Source: Haberlea rhodopensis (taxonomy: Eukaryota; Streptophyta; Magnoliopsida; Lamiales; Gesneriaceae). From it: a stretch of 64,000 bases of DNA. Below the pieces are notes generated by a model. The model ran no database searches and was not told the DNA's origin. It was given only the letters and a program-made list of their open reading frames with translations. Shown one piece after another: positions 1 to 11,820 of this stretch; position 1 is the stretch's first letter; every line of letters starts with the position of its first letter. The position numbers and the translations under genes were made by a program. Where the stretch lies: positions 1,178,001-1,242,000 of the forward strand of contig CAJQUN010000056.1 of the NCBI GenBank assembly GCA_907163345.1. The letters run 5' to 3'.

Positions 1-1
1 C

Positions 2-1198
2 ATGACACAGCCCGAGGGTTTTGTCGATCCAAATGATGCTGGAAAGATATGCAAGCTACAACGATCCATTTATGGATTGAAGCAAGCTTCTCGGAGTTGG
101 AATCTTCGTTTTGATGATGCAATCAAAGAGTTTGGTTTTATCAAAAACGTAGATGAACCTTGTGTCTACAAGAAGGTTAGTGGGAGCATAATCATTTTCC
201 TAGTGTTGTATGTAGATGACATACTTCTCATTGGGAATGATATCCCTGCCTTACAATCTGTAAATATTTGGCTAGGGAACTGCTTTTCGATGAAAGACTT
301 AGAAGAAGCCACCTATGTATTAGGAATCAAGATCTATAGAGATAGATCGAGAATGCTTCTTGGTCTAAGTCAAAGTACATACATAGACAAAGTGCTAAAA
401 CAGTTTAGCATGCAAGAATCAAAGAAAGGATTCGTGCCTATGACGCATGGTATTTATCTCTCGAAGGAACAGTGTCCTTCAACACCAGATGAGAGACAAC
501 GCATGAGTAAGATTCCATATGCGTCAGCTATTGGATCTATCATGTATGCCATGATATGTACTCGTCCCGATGTATCGTATGCTTTGAGCATGACGAGCAG
601 ATATCAAGTTGATCCAGGTGAAGGTCACTGGATTGCTGTCAAGAATATCCTGAAGTACTTAAGAAGAACTAAGGATACATTCTTGATTTATGGAGGTGAG
701 GAAGAGCTCAATGTAATGGGTTACACTGATGCAAGCTTCCAAACCGACAAAGATGATTTTTGATCGCAAACTGGATATGTGTATTGCCTAAATGGAGGTG
801 CTGTGAGCTGGAAGAGTTCAAAGCAAGAGACAGTAGCCGATTCTACAACGGAAGCTGAGTATATTGCTGCCTCGGATGCAGCAAAGGAAGCTGTTTGGAT
901 CAGGAAGTTCATTTCTGAACTTGGAGTGGTGCCTAGCATTAAAGATCCAATAGAACTCTATTGTGACAACAATGGAGTGATCGCATTGGCTAAGGAACCT
1001 AGATCTCACCAAAGATCCAAGCACATACTTCGGCGCTTTCATTTCATTCGAAAAATCGTTGAAAGGGGAGATATTAAAATATGCAAAGTACCAACAGATG
1101 ATAACGTATCTGACCCATTGACGAAGCCACTGTCACAGCAGAAGCATGATCGTCATACTAGATCTCTAGGCATTAGGTTTATGTCTGAGTGGTCTTAG
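2..1198 (+). pseudogene. Ty1/copia polyprotein, C-terminal RT and RNase H, one in-frame stop
   Basis: The reading frame enters from the left edge in reverse transcriptase (IYGLKQASRSWN; catalytic YVDD at 209-220) and runs through the RT connection into RNase H (TEAEYIAASDA, then SKHI and the DPLTK-type ending) to a stop at 1196-1198. Everything is in one frame except a TGA at 761-763, just before the SQTGY motif of RNase H. The context (TTT TGA TCG) fits a C-to-T change at a CpG in an arginine codon, the usual decay of methylated transposon DNA. The copy therefore cannot make full RNase H without readthrough. Lineage within copia was not decided. Confidence 0.88.
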
Positions 1199-1213
1199 TG
1201 CAAGTGGGAGATT

Positions 1214-2710
1214 TGTTGGGATATGCCCTAAGACAAATCATTAGATGATTGTTTTGACATACAATGTTTATGATTTTATGAATGACAATTCATTATTATA
1301 TATTATTCTTTTAACTGTGCAATGTGAATAAATATATATGTTAATGTCCTTAGAATAATATTGTATTATTCTTAAACATTGTCCCTAGTCAAGTATTATC
1401 ATGAATCAGGATAATGATAATACATAGAGACTAGTATGTATTGATTGATGAATTGTTCATTGATATAAGATATCAAATCAATACATGGGTACATGTTAGA
1501 GAATGATGTACTGGACAGACCCACCATGAGAATGCAACATGGATAGTTATATGAATGTCATATGCAATTCTCATAGTGATAATAATGTATGTAATCCTTA
1601 CGACTTGTGATCATCAGAGATCCCAACATAAGGAGTTATGTATCTTGATATTGTCAAACGTTACCCGTAACAGGGTAAACCATAAAGGCGACTATTGGAT
1701 ACACTACGAATTATGTAGAGGGATGTTGACTGATCGAGATAGGATTTGTCCCTCCTATATAACAGGAGAAGTGTTTGGCCCTTGATCAAGTGAGAACTAA
1801 AATGCATGGCCATGCTCGAATGAGTCGATATGAGATATCGAGCTTATTCGTTTATTCTAGTTATACTTGGGGATCAAGAAATTAAGATTGAATATTCGAG
1901 TATGACTATTACATGACTCGTGTTCAATCTAAACACAAAGGACAAAGGGATTAAGTTACATGGTTAATATTATCACAAGTTCTAAAGGTAATGTCGAGTC
2001 ATTGACATTCTTGTAATTTGGGTAGCCTTGATGTATTGCTAGACACCGCTCTGCTTGTAACATAAAATGAGATTTTATGTCACTGCCAACATTACAAGAT
2101 CCTATCGGGTCGCACAAAAGATTAAATCGAGAAGGGAAATTAAATTCATTGGATGAATTAATTTATTAAGAAGAGTCTTAATTAAGTGCTTAAAAGGTTT
2201 TAATTAAATCATGGGTTTGGGCCCATAAGACTTTAAGAAAGTCTTGAACTTAATTAAGCCCTTTTAATAACTTGGTATAATTAATTGTAGGAGACAATTT
2301 TAATACCATTCCAACCTATTTTTCCAAGCACACGGCCGCCTCTCACGTTTTGCTCTCGGTTTCATAATAGTTGAAGAGCATTCTTGAGTGATTCCGGGCA
2401 TCCGTTCGATTGTGAATCGAGCGTGCTTCGTGTGTTGGTTTAAGAACAAATCTAGCACTTTGTTCTTAAACTATTCCTTCTCGATTTGATCGTGTGGATA
2501 CCGTTGAGGCAAAACTTGATAAGTTTTGCTAGTGACTCGAAGGGAGCGTTGGACGTGGTGCTGCTCCGTGGAATCTGCTCAAACACGCTACAAGGGTGAG
2601 ACATTTGATCCTTTTATCCGATATGAACACCTATGTATAGATCCGCGGTTATAGTAATCCATATTTTTTTTTAAATTCCGCTGCGTTGTATGCTTTATGG
2701 ATTACTTACA
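1214..2710 (+). repeat. 3' LTR of the Ty1/copia element
   Basis: The LTR starts TGTTGGGATATG directly after the polypurine tract. The right end is set at the CA of GGATTACTTACA, about 1.5 kb on. This end is a judgement, because no second LTR is available for alignment and no target duplication can be matched. The stretch has no coding capacity of its own. Confidence 0.6.
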
Positions 2711-2759
2711 GGCTTTGATAGCATGAAGCATATAATTCATGATCAAAAGATATTGATTC

Positions 2760-3640
2760 ACTCAAACACAACCAAATCAAAGATTCAAACATAAAATCCT
2801 TAAACTTGATAGAATAAACCAGATTAAATTCAAATCAAATTTAACAAGATGTTTAATCGTCTCTCAACCTCAAAAACATCAAATAAATATGAAAATCAAA
2901 TTAATCTAGAGTTTAGAAATACGATAAACATAGGAGCAACTCCGTGCGTTGAACGATCTTTCTTCTCTCGCTTCCTTCCTTGCACTTCAAAGGATTCTTC
3001 AACCTTCTCTTGTTCCGGGCGGATGAAAGGCGGCTCAAGAATTGTTATTTAGGTCTGACTCTATTCATAAATTTTTTTCCAATTTTCGTGCCTTTATTCC
3101 TTATTTATAGAGGAAGGGAGATATGGAAGTGTTTCCAAAAATCAGACCAAATCAAGACTTTTATTTTCAGAAAATTCTCCGTCTCGATCGATCGGTTGAT
3201 ATGTCTCGATCGATCGAGCGCCTTCAGCTTCCGAGTATGAGTTCTCTGCCTTGCTCGATCGATCGAGTTGAAGCTTCCGATCGATCGAGCTTTCTTCACA
3301 TTTTCTTACCAAATCTCTGCCTCTCTCGATCGATCGAGAAGGTTTATCCGATCGATCGAGCTCTGAAATAAAATGTTGGCCAAAACTTCTGCCTTTGTCG
3401 ATCGATCGACCTCCTGTTCCGATTGATCGAGATTGCCAGAACTCAAATTCTTCGTTTATTGGCTTGATTTGATCCGTTTTCTTCCTTGTAGCTCAATTCT
3501 TCCACATTCCACCTAGATTCCTGAAACATTCAAATAAATACCAAAAAGCATAACATCTTCACGGAATCTACACGAAAATATATATAAATCAAAGCCCAAA
3601 TACGCGTAATAATCAACCCTATCAATTACATACACACAAC
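2760..3640 (-). repeat. LTR-like fragment on the minus strand (Athila-like)
   Basis: Read on the minus strand, this has a TATA-like CTATAAATAAGG (about 3103-3114), downstream purine-rich leader sequence, and upstream a block of CGATCGATCG palindromes. The order (ATCTAGGTGGA-type segment, palindrome array, TATA, leader) resembles the LTR at 53339 and 58613, where AATATAGGTGGA precedes the same kind of array. No matching second LTR, PBS or TSD was found, so it may be a solo or truncated LTR. Both ends are approximate. Confidence 0.45.
3185..3429. repeat. Array of eight CGATCGATCG palindromes, 22/49-bp alternating spacing
   Basis: Palindromes start at 3185, 3207, 3256, 3278, 3327, 3349, 3399 and 3420 (the last has one mismatch, CGATTGATCG). 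Spacings are 22, 49, 22, 49, 22, 50 and 21 bp, so pairs recur every 71-72 bp. The 12-bp spacer inside each pair is variable, while TCTGCCT recurs just before three of the pairs. Six-frame translation of the block gives only SIDR- or DRS-like repeats that follow from the DNA motif, so it is not read as protein coding. Confidence 0.9.
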
Positions 3641-4391
3641 GACATTAACTAAATATATTTATCTGGCCAAAAAATAATAATCTTCATTTGGCCGATTATT
3701 TTTCGCATAGATTTTAAACATAAATAATTTATGCCTCAACATTATTCATTACCAAAACTTTTACCGAATTAAACTAAAACGATAAAATGATGAATAATTC
3801 CACAATTTTAATTCAAATAATTTCGGGTGTCAAATTGAGGTAACCCAAATCTCCAAATTCAAAACACTAACCGTAAAACCAATTCAATCCACGTCGACGC
3901 CACCTCCAGCCAGACCATCCACGGCCGACGGTAGTCCACAATCCGACAACTATAGACGTGCCATCTCCGGACCAAAATCGAAGTCGGGCAGCCACGAATC
4001 GAAGTCTGGTTGTTTTTGTCATCAATCGTCGTCCTCATGCCATGGGTTCTTCCTAAGCGACGTTATATGTCGATCCCACGACCCAAATTGCCAAGAAACC
4101 GATCGAAATCCGAAGCAAAATCGCGACCAACTTCACGATTTAATGCGACGGCAAAATTCGCGCTTTCCCGGCCTTTATGAGATTGTTTCCGATGACAAGT
4201 GGTGCCTTGGTGGTCGTCCCGACGTGGGTTTGGACAAGGGCCACTTTATGTCGCCGGAAATCCGCCGTAGATCGGCCGATTGAGCCTTATTCTGGCGGCC
4301 CAAACCCTACGGTTTATTTATCAAAAAATTGTTTTTTTAATTAAAAATTTCGAAATTACCATAACATCGAAATAATTTACAAAACTACAAT
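3641..4391. other. No gene recognised; GC-richer stretch at 3880-4300
   Basis: 3641-3880 is AT-rich. 3880-4300 is richer in GC with CGCCGG-type motifs and no long open frame on either strand. It may be a decayed LTR or UTR fragment, but nothing ties it to a family. Confidence 0.4.
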
Positions 4392-4635
4392 AACTCGTTT
4401 TTTGGACAAACGAGTTCTGACAAAAAAAAATTTGTTTATAAAACTCGTTTGTATAAGAAACGAGTTCTAAAAAATATTTTTTTTTAATAAAAAAGTTGAC
4501 TCGTTTCCCAGATAAACGAGTTCCAATAAAAAAAAAAAAATTTATTAAAAACAAATGAACTCGTTTCTCTGAGAAACGAGTTCAGCTTTTTCAGCTTTTG
4601 AAAAAGTTGAACTCGTTTCACAGAGAAACGAGTTC
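4392..4635. repeat. Tandem array of five ACTCGTTT...AAACGAGT hairpins
   Basis: Five short inverted repeats have arms AACTCGTTT(C) and (G)AAACGAGTT, near 4392-4416, 4442-4466, 4498-4522, 4557-4583 and 4609-4635. The spacing is 50-60 bp and A/T runs separate them. The fourth and fifth are near-perfect 27-bp hairpins with a 5-bp loop. The array ends about 570 bp upstream of the PMD gene start; a sixth, imperfect copy lies at 9875-9901, 200 bp past its stop. This suggests terminal or subterminal repeats of a unit that carries the gene. Confidence 0.8.
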
Positions 4636-7017
4636 CAATAAAAAAAAAATTTAAAAAAAAACAGCTCTGAATCCCGTGACAAAAAATGGCTTATATTAAT
4701 AGACATTGCTCCATGAACATCCTGCACAAATTTTACGCTTTCAATTCATTCTCCTCGATTACCAATTCTCTCGGCAACGACATAGCTGTGGATTTTGTTT
4801 ACTAGAATTTGAAGGTATATTATAAATATCTTGTTTTGCATGTATAATTTCTTTTGATTTTAATTTTTATCAGATCTTTAGTATCATTTTTATCACATGT
4901 TTCTTTTTTCATTTGAAAAATATTATCTCATTATATTTGTCCCACTTTCATCTTTTTTTTAAACAAAATGATATATACGTTTTTCGTCAAAAATTTTACT
5001 TCCTATTATTTGATTTCAATTATTATTATTATTTTATATATTATTATTATTATTATTTATATTATTATTAGTATATATTAGTATTGTTTTTATAATTATT
5101 ATTATTATATAAATATATATTATATTATTAGTATTATATTTGTGTATTTTAAGCGTACTATATTATTTATTATATAACATTATTTTGTGTAATTAGGTAA
5201 AATGGATTCACAGATGCACTATGGGCCACGTGACAATATAGTGTTGACAATGCAGTCACAGCATAGATCTGAGACTGTGTTTGAGGGTTCACTCGATGCT
5301 ACTCTACATTGTAGGCGTGCAGATGGTCCTTTCTGGTCTATATTTAAGGAACAAGATGCCCCGTTCGATCGGCCACATCCGAGGGTACTGAGAATGTTAC
5401 AGTACATAGGTTTTTATGGTGTATACAGATGTGGTCAGTTCCGTGATGACTATCATCTTATCACTGCTCTGGTAGAGAGGTGGCGTCCGGAGACACATAC
5501 TTTCCACTTCCGAGTAGGTGAGGCAACAATTACGTTACAGGATGTCGCTGTGATATTGGGGCTTCCAGTTTTCGGTCGTCCTGTCATAGGTCAGGATATT
5601 GAGATGTCCGAAGAAGAGTGGCATAGTTATATTGAGGAGACATTGGGATACATTGCCCAAGAGGGTGAGATCAGCGGAGGTTGTCTAAAGATTAAGGGAT
5701 TGGGAGAATACATGAGAGCACACCCGATCAATGATAATAGTGATGATAATGAAGTTGTGCAGTACACTCGTGCATGTGCATTCATGCTTTTGGGGGGTGT
5801 GATGTGCCCAAATACTACTGGAAATATCATTCCACTTCTATATTTGGAAATACTATCGGATATTGAGAATGTAAGAAGATACAGTTGTGGTAGTGCTGTA
5901 TTGGCGTGCTTATATCGAGAGCTTTGCACGGCATCTATGAAGTCAAGATCCAGCATTGGCGGTCCACTACAGTTACTACAGATTTGGGCATGGTCTCGGA
6001 TAACACTGATTAGACCGGATGTCCATGCCATCAATGTAAACATGGATGAATGGCAATACATTGCGTATGATTTGACACTTCCTAGGCCTCCGTATGCTGC
6101 ACGGTAAAATAATTAATTTAGATCTTTTAAATTTTACATGCATGATATATTATATTACATTACATTAAAATTTTGGCAGTTGGAATGCCGCCATGAGTTA
6201 TTGTCGAACAGCTCAACATTCACTGCGGCTATTTCGTGAGATACTTGATCTTATGGTGCCACATCAGGTTAGACGTATTTTAAATGTATTTACGTAATAT
6301 GAGCTAATCGAAAAACTTTTATTTACGAGTATTAATTTATGATCACAGTTTATATGGCAACCATATGATACGACAGCACCGTATTATGAGGACTTACCAC
6401 AGGATTCTGCACCCTTTTTATGGACGACCATATGTCCACTTATATTTTATGCATATGTTGAGTGGCACTATCCTGATAGAGTACTACGACAGTTTGGGAT
6501 GATACAGGATATACCTGCCACTCCACCACAAGATCGACATTCATATCTACATAGATATGGTCGTCGGGGACGATCTGGATTTGACTGGTCGGCTTGTCAT
6601 TCACAATATATTACATTGTGGCAGAATGCGAGTGGGGGTATTGCTAGGGGACCACTGATCGTTTCTTCTATCACCACTGAGGATGGGTATATGGAGTGGT
6701 ATGATAGAATTATGCGTAGGTTGATATCGCCTTTTGACAGCCTTCAAAGTACGGGATATCAATCTGGGGACGCATCCATTATGACTTTTGTGGTATGTAA
6801 TTAAAAATTATTCTTGTTTATTATTCACTATAATCCAAACATATATATTATGTTAAACCTAATAATTATTCTTTATATTTTAGGCTGACCAATTGGCATC
6901 CATGAGCATAAGTGCTCGATCTAGACCTCGAGAGGATTTAATGGCTTGTAATTCACTACTGGATCGTTACACTTATGTTGGTGATAATGCCATGAATGTT
7001 CTCATCAATAGAGTACA

Positions 7018-9091
7018 TGTGATATCACCGAAATGATTAATTGCAATTTGAGCATTAATTGTGTTTATATGATTAATTATGGTGGTAATTAATTATGTGT
7101 TGGATTTATTTATCTTATGGAAATGCTTAGTCACATGGTAGGCGTGACCGGGAATGCATTTCGGGATGCATGTGATGCATGTTGGGTAATTGGGTGTTTT
7201 AATGACTTACATGTGTTTGTAGTCATTTATTTGGTGAAACATGCATTTAATTATGATTTGGTGCATTTTGGAGAAATGTGTTTAAAATATCATGTTGGGG
7301 TGTTTTATACACCATGGTATTGTGGGATGCACTCTATTTTAAATAACCCACTTTTATACCCCAACCCCCACCATACCTTCACTCTTACTTTTAACTTTCC
7401 CAAAATAACACCTCCCAAACCCTTCCTTTTTCCATTTTCGTTTTTGTGCTTAAGGGTGGAAAGGAATCCTTCCAAAAACCTTGATTTGTGGAGTTTATTG
7501 GGAGATTTGAAGTCCCCAAGAGGTATGGATACCTCATTGTTGATTTTGTAGTGTTTTATTTGAGTTTGAAATGGTTTTGAAGGGTTTTGAAATGGGTTTG
7601 TTTGAGTTGGTGTTATTTTTGGGTGAGTGTTAGATTTATGGTTGTATGAGGATGTTTATTGAAGATTTATAGTGATTTGGTATGGTTGGTGTATTAATAT
7701 TTGAGTTTGTTTGAGTTGGGGAAGAAGAAGGATGAATAGTGCTCGAAAATCGGGTGTGCAGGACTCGGCGATCGATCGGCGCCTTCAGCGATCGATCGCG
7801 AGTTGCAGGGCTGAAGGCAGTAGCCTTCAGCGATCGATCGCGAATTTGGCGCGATCGATCGGCGAGGCCGCGATCGATCGGCGCAAACTCGGCGATCGAT
7901 CGCGAATTGAAAGATTTTGTTGGGCGAGGCAGTGTAGTCTCGCGATCGATCGGGGCTATATGGCGATCGATCGCGAGACACCAAAATTGGTGTTTTTGGT
8001 TATTTTTGTGGGATTTTTTGGTATTGGACTATTATTGGGTTCTAATATTGATTTGTGTGAATGTGTAGAACCATCCCAGGTGGCGACACAGCCAAGGAAT
8101 TGAAGTCCTACCACATCCTACTTTTTGGAAAGGTACGTAGAGGACGTACGGGCACCCAACGGTACATGTATCTAGTATACTCATTGTTTATGCATTGTGG
8201 ATGCGAGTATATGTGGAATTATGCATTGTAGATGCAAATACATGTTGAATTATGCATGATGATTGTATATGCATATGGTTATTGGTGTACATCCCATGAG
8301 TCGTGGTCATCCCTTGATGATTTTAATGCTTGCCGCTATTTGGTTTGTTTCCGCTAAATGTGAAGCGAGGGGTGGGAGCGCCGCATGTCACATTTGAGCG
8401 TGGTTATCATATAGGGCGAGGAAAGAATATTTGCCGCTCAATGTGAAGCGAGGGGTGGGAGCGCCGCATGTCCATTGAAGCGAGGTTATTCTATGCCGCC
8501 TATATGTAAATAAGCGAGGGGCATTAAAATACATTGTGATGGACAGACTAGGGATTGGTGACTGGTATTTGGTATTGATGAGATGGTATTATGTCATGAC
8601 ATGTGTAGACCATTAAATAATCTATTGATTATACTCATGAGTTATGGTACAGGGACAACCAAATTGGAAGCGTTTGAAATGCATGGGAAAACAGGAAGTG
8701 TTTTATTGTGATTATGCATTTACGCTTTATATTCATATTGTGTTGAATATGAATGTTATCATTGCTCATGTTTGGGGGTTGTCCTTGTAGGTACTTTTTG
8801 GCATGATGAAAAAGGGGCTAGAACGGGTTGAGGTGGTGAGCTTGTGAAGAATTCTTTTGAGGAAGGAAGGACAGGATTACGTTCTATAGTGTCTACTCTA
8901 GGAGTAGCGCAAAACTATAGTTGATAACATTCATTCTTTTTTATTGGGAATGTAATTAATCCATTGGTAGTCCTTAAATTGGCATGTAACTCTTAAGGCT
9001 CATAGTTTCAACACGATCATTTACACTCTGATTATTTATATTAGCTCTAATTATGCCATTAATCCGCACTTAAGGAACTAGGGTCCTTACA
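7018..9091 (+). mobile_element. Solo LTR with 5-bp target duplication GTACA
   Basis: The insert begins TGTGATATCACC and ends GGGTCCTTACA. It is flanked by GTACA at 7013-7017 and 9092-9096. Its ends resemble the LTRs of the 11821-20721 element (TGTGATGCCC ... GGGTCCTTACA), and it shares with them a CGATCGATCG array and GCCGCT/AGCGAGG-type motifs (8330-8515), so it belongs to a related family. No internal region, PBS or PPT is present, the mark of LTR-LTR recombination. It sits inside a coding exon of the PMD gene. Confidence 0.9.
7769..7973. repeat. Array of eight CGATCGATCG palindromes in the solo LTR
   Basis: Starts are 7769, 7789, 7831, 7852, 7871, 7893, 7943 and 7964, giving spacings of 20, 42, 21, 19, 22, 50 and 21 bp. 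Most copies are extended by G or C to a GCGATCGATCGC-like 12-mer. The array lies several hundred bp downstream of TATA-like sequences (about 7310-7360), so it would be in the transcribed part of the LTR. Confidence 0.9.
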
Positions 9092-9673
9092 GTACATCAG
9101 AATGCTCAGCCAGTATCCCCTATCCAGCCAGTCCCACAGTCTCAGAGGTTTAGTGGGCCAATTGATGGTACTTCTGCTGGTGTTGACATACTTACTACTT
9201 CGTTATTCACCGGGTGGGCGAGTACTTCACACCATACAGTTGGAGAATTTGACACTGGCGCTCCTTCTACATCTCCTTTGCCAGTCTTCCATGGTATGAG
9301 TGCGGCGGAGGAGGTCTATCGGCCGTTCATGAGATCAGATGATTTTTCACCATTTACTCCATCTTATCATGTCATGCATACGACCTCGTACTCCGGGAAC
9401 GTGGAGCTTAACATACCAGCCATACCAGCTTATGTGCCACCACGTCCACATTTTATATCTCCTATTCCATACGGTGATATGGTGTTGTCAGCATATAGAG
9501 ATATATCACAATACACTTCATCATCAAGTCAGAATGAAGAAAACGCAAATGAAGAGTCACGGACAAACATTAGTGTTCAAGCTATCGCTAGGAGGGTTAG
9601 AGGACGTGCTAGAGTTACACGACCCCCTAGATGTGGCACTGGAGGGAATTTAGGGAATCGTCCACGTAGATAG

Positions 9674-10854
9674 TTTGATATTACTTTTCAGTAATGTATT
9701 AGAATAATCCAATCAAATTTTACTTTTTATATTTTTTTATTTTGTAATTTAATATCTCAATTTTTATTTAAAATAATAAATTTTAAAATTAATTTTAAAA
9801 TCAAAATATAAAAATTAAATAATAAATTTTTTATCATAAACTTGTTTTTACAAAAATCAAATTTTTTTTTTTTGGAACTCGTTTCTTCTACAAGTGAGTT
9901 CTTTTAAAAAAAACAAAATTTAGAACTCGTAGCCATGTGCTCGGGTCCTATGAGCTACAAGCCTCACCCAATCTCCCCTGGATTTTTTCCCTGACAGAGG
10001 GGAGCTATTAAAAAAAATGGGAGTGTGGCAGCACTGGGCCGCACCCCTACTGGCTCCACCACTCGGCCTCGGCCTACCCTTAAAAAGATGGAGAAAATGG
10101 AGCTTCAATTCCTCTTCCCTTTATTTAAATCACATCTTTTGATTTATTTACTTTATCTTACAATTCTTTCCTTTTCTTTTGTCATTTTCGTTAAAAAACA
10201 TTCACATCAATGTTTTATCTATACTTAATTTCTTTGAATCATATATCTAGAAACGCTTATATTTATAATGTCATTTAAAGGAAATGTTGGCCTTTCACTT
10301 CTCAGTAATCTCATCGCCAACCAATCCATTTATTTGTTGTGGATCTCTCGTGCTGGGGCTGGGCGTGGTACCCTTATGCATTTTAACAATTGGGGTCCAT
10401 CATTTGAAGTTGCCACTTATATTGTTTTGCATTCATCTTGTCATTCCGCACTGAGTATAGAGCCATGATCTATCATGTACGGATACTCCTGAAATTTTTA
10501 AGATCACGTATCCGATACTTTTCGGATACTGATATTCACTGATGCTTGCACGATATGTATCATATACATCACATGTCGTATCTGAATTAAATTTTTTTTT
10601 TATTTTTGGATACTTGTCCAAATACTTCAAGATACTTCTGATTCCGACGTATTGTATATGTCATGTGGTGTATACGAATTTAAAGATACTTCAAGATACG
10701 TATTGGATATGCCATGCGGATTTTACCGATGAAAATTCTATACGGGATAGATTGGTTATAGATCCACTACATAATTCATGGCTCATGAGCTCCTAATCTT
10801 CAATCATTTTGCATGAAGGTACTTGGCCAAGTTTCTTCTTCTTGTTATGAGAGA
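9674..10854. other. Gene-free stretch with one outer hairpin and GTATCC-rich remnants
   Basis: 9700-9870 is AT-rich 3' flank of the PMD gene. 9875-9901 is an imperfect GAACTCGTTTC ... GTGAGTTC hairpin like those at 4392-4635. 10450-10740 carries repeated GTATCCGATAC-like and GATACTTC-like words that also occur near 11296-11390, on the other side of the hAT remnant. No gene is seen. Confidence 0.4.
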
Positions 10855-11140
10855 AATTTGAGTAAATATGCATTTATTCATTCAACAAAGAAGAACCAAA
10901 TAACACCACAATATGCCGAAGATTTGATTTTCATTCGTAGTTATGCATTCTTTCAAGGAAATCTCCACAATATATGAAGGGCGACTCTAAAATGTGGAAT
11001 GTGGCTGAAGATGCTTTTGAGTCGTTAGATGATGTTAGCATATCAAATATTGTGAATCTCTCACTTGATGAACCAGGATTTGAGTCTATTGAATTGCAGA
11101 TGATGCTAATGAATAATCAATATAGCGAGATAGCATACCA
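10855..11140 (+). pseudogene. hAT-family transposase, C-terminal remnant
   Basis: A decayed frame reads YAFIHSTKKNQITP then AEDLIFIRSYAF, the pattern seen near the C-terminus of plant hAT transposases (dimerisation region, AEDLV.VH.NLR type). It continues with KMWNVAEDAFESLDD after a frame change near 10968. No upstream catalytic part, terminal repeats or 8-bp duplication was found, so this is a fragment. Confidence 0.5.
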
Positions 11141-11534
11141 AGTATTGTGAATCTCTCACTCTACTATTTGTCGTGAAGTTTAAACTTTGTTATTTTGATT
11201 TTATGTGCTTAATGTTGACTATATATTTGAAACTTGATTTCTTATAAATATTATTGATGCATATATATTTTAAAAAATAAAAAAAAATTACCGTATTCAG
11301 ACGTATCATATCCTAGAAATTTCCAAACTCGCATGCAATCTTATCCGTATCGGTTTATTTATGTCCGTGTATCATAGGTCATGACTAATACAACATGTGA
11401 AATCGTTTGGATCACTGGCTTGCTAAATACATGGTTATTACACATGGTATTTTTAAACCTCTATGTTTTTATTAGATTAATTACTGTGATATCAAATAAC
11501 ATTTACATAGATAATTAATATATTCACATTTTAT

Positions 11535-11579
<45 letters not shown>

Positions 11580-11815
11580 CACCAAGTGTAATAATCTTTT
11601 GTTTAAGTCATGGAATAAATAATACAGTATAAAATAATATTTTTAAAAATGTATTTAAATGAAATGTTTTACACTAAATATTAATTTACAAGTATTTCTA
11701 AAGGATAAATAGCGGACACCCGACGGATAAATAGCGGACACCCGACAACGTTCATCCATTTTTGCACTTCACCCCATAACTTTTCAAAAAATACACTTAA
11801 CCTACTAAACAATTT
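11141..11815. other. Gene-free stretch with (TA)n and a 22-bp tandem duplication
   Basis: A (TA)n microsatellite lies at about 11538-11575. A 22-bp sequence starting GGATAAATAGCGG is present twice in tandem (11703-11724, 11725-11746). Otherwise AT-rich with no open frame of interest. Confidence 0.6.
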
Positions 11816-11820
11816 TAAAT

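Larger units (their letters stand above)
1..2710 (+). mobile_element. 3' part of a Ty1/copia LTR retrotransposon, 5' part outside window
   Basis: The polyprotein end (RT and RNase H) is followed after a purine-rich tract (AAGTGGGAGATT, about 1202-1213) by a sequence starting TGTTGGG, which is the expected order polymerase, PPT, 3' LTR. RNase H at the end of pol, after RT, with no integrase behind it marks Ty1/copia rather than Ty3/gypsy order. The 5' LTR, gag, protease and integrase lie left of the window, so age and target duplication cannot be read here. Confidence 0.85.
5202..9673 (+). pseudogene. Plant mobile domain (PMD/MAIN-like) gene, split by a solo LTR
   Basis: Four exons can be joined in phase: 5202-6103, 6180-6267, 6349-6792, and a last exon in two pieces, 6884-7017 and 9097-9673. 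All introns are GT-AG. The product would be 714 residues. The N-terminal half carries the plant mobile domain pattern (PHPRVLRMLQYIGFYGVYR, then GEATITLQDVAVILGLPVFG), as in MAIN/MAIL1 proteins and transposon-borne relatives; the C-terminal part is a proline/serine-rich tail. MAIN-type proteins act in the nucleus on transposon silencing and genome stability, but many PMD copies are carried by transposons. No frame is broken except by the LTR insertion near residue 523. The first intron-like gap at about 4813-5197 probably lies in the 5' UTR. The flanking hairpins at 4392-4635 and 9875-9901 favour a transposon-borne copy. Confidence 0.8.

Noticed and set aside
5627..6061. 144-residue frame antisense to the PMD gene
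   Set aside because: A shadow of exon 1 of the sense gene, which has clear domain motifs.
7711..8103. Open frames reading repeated AIDR/RSI-like peptides over the palindrome array
   Set aside because: The peptide repeat follows from the DNA palindrome in every frame and on both strands; spacings of 19-22 bp do not keep a frame.
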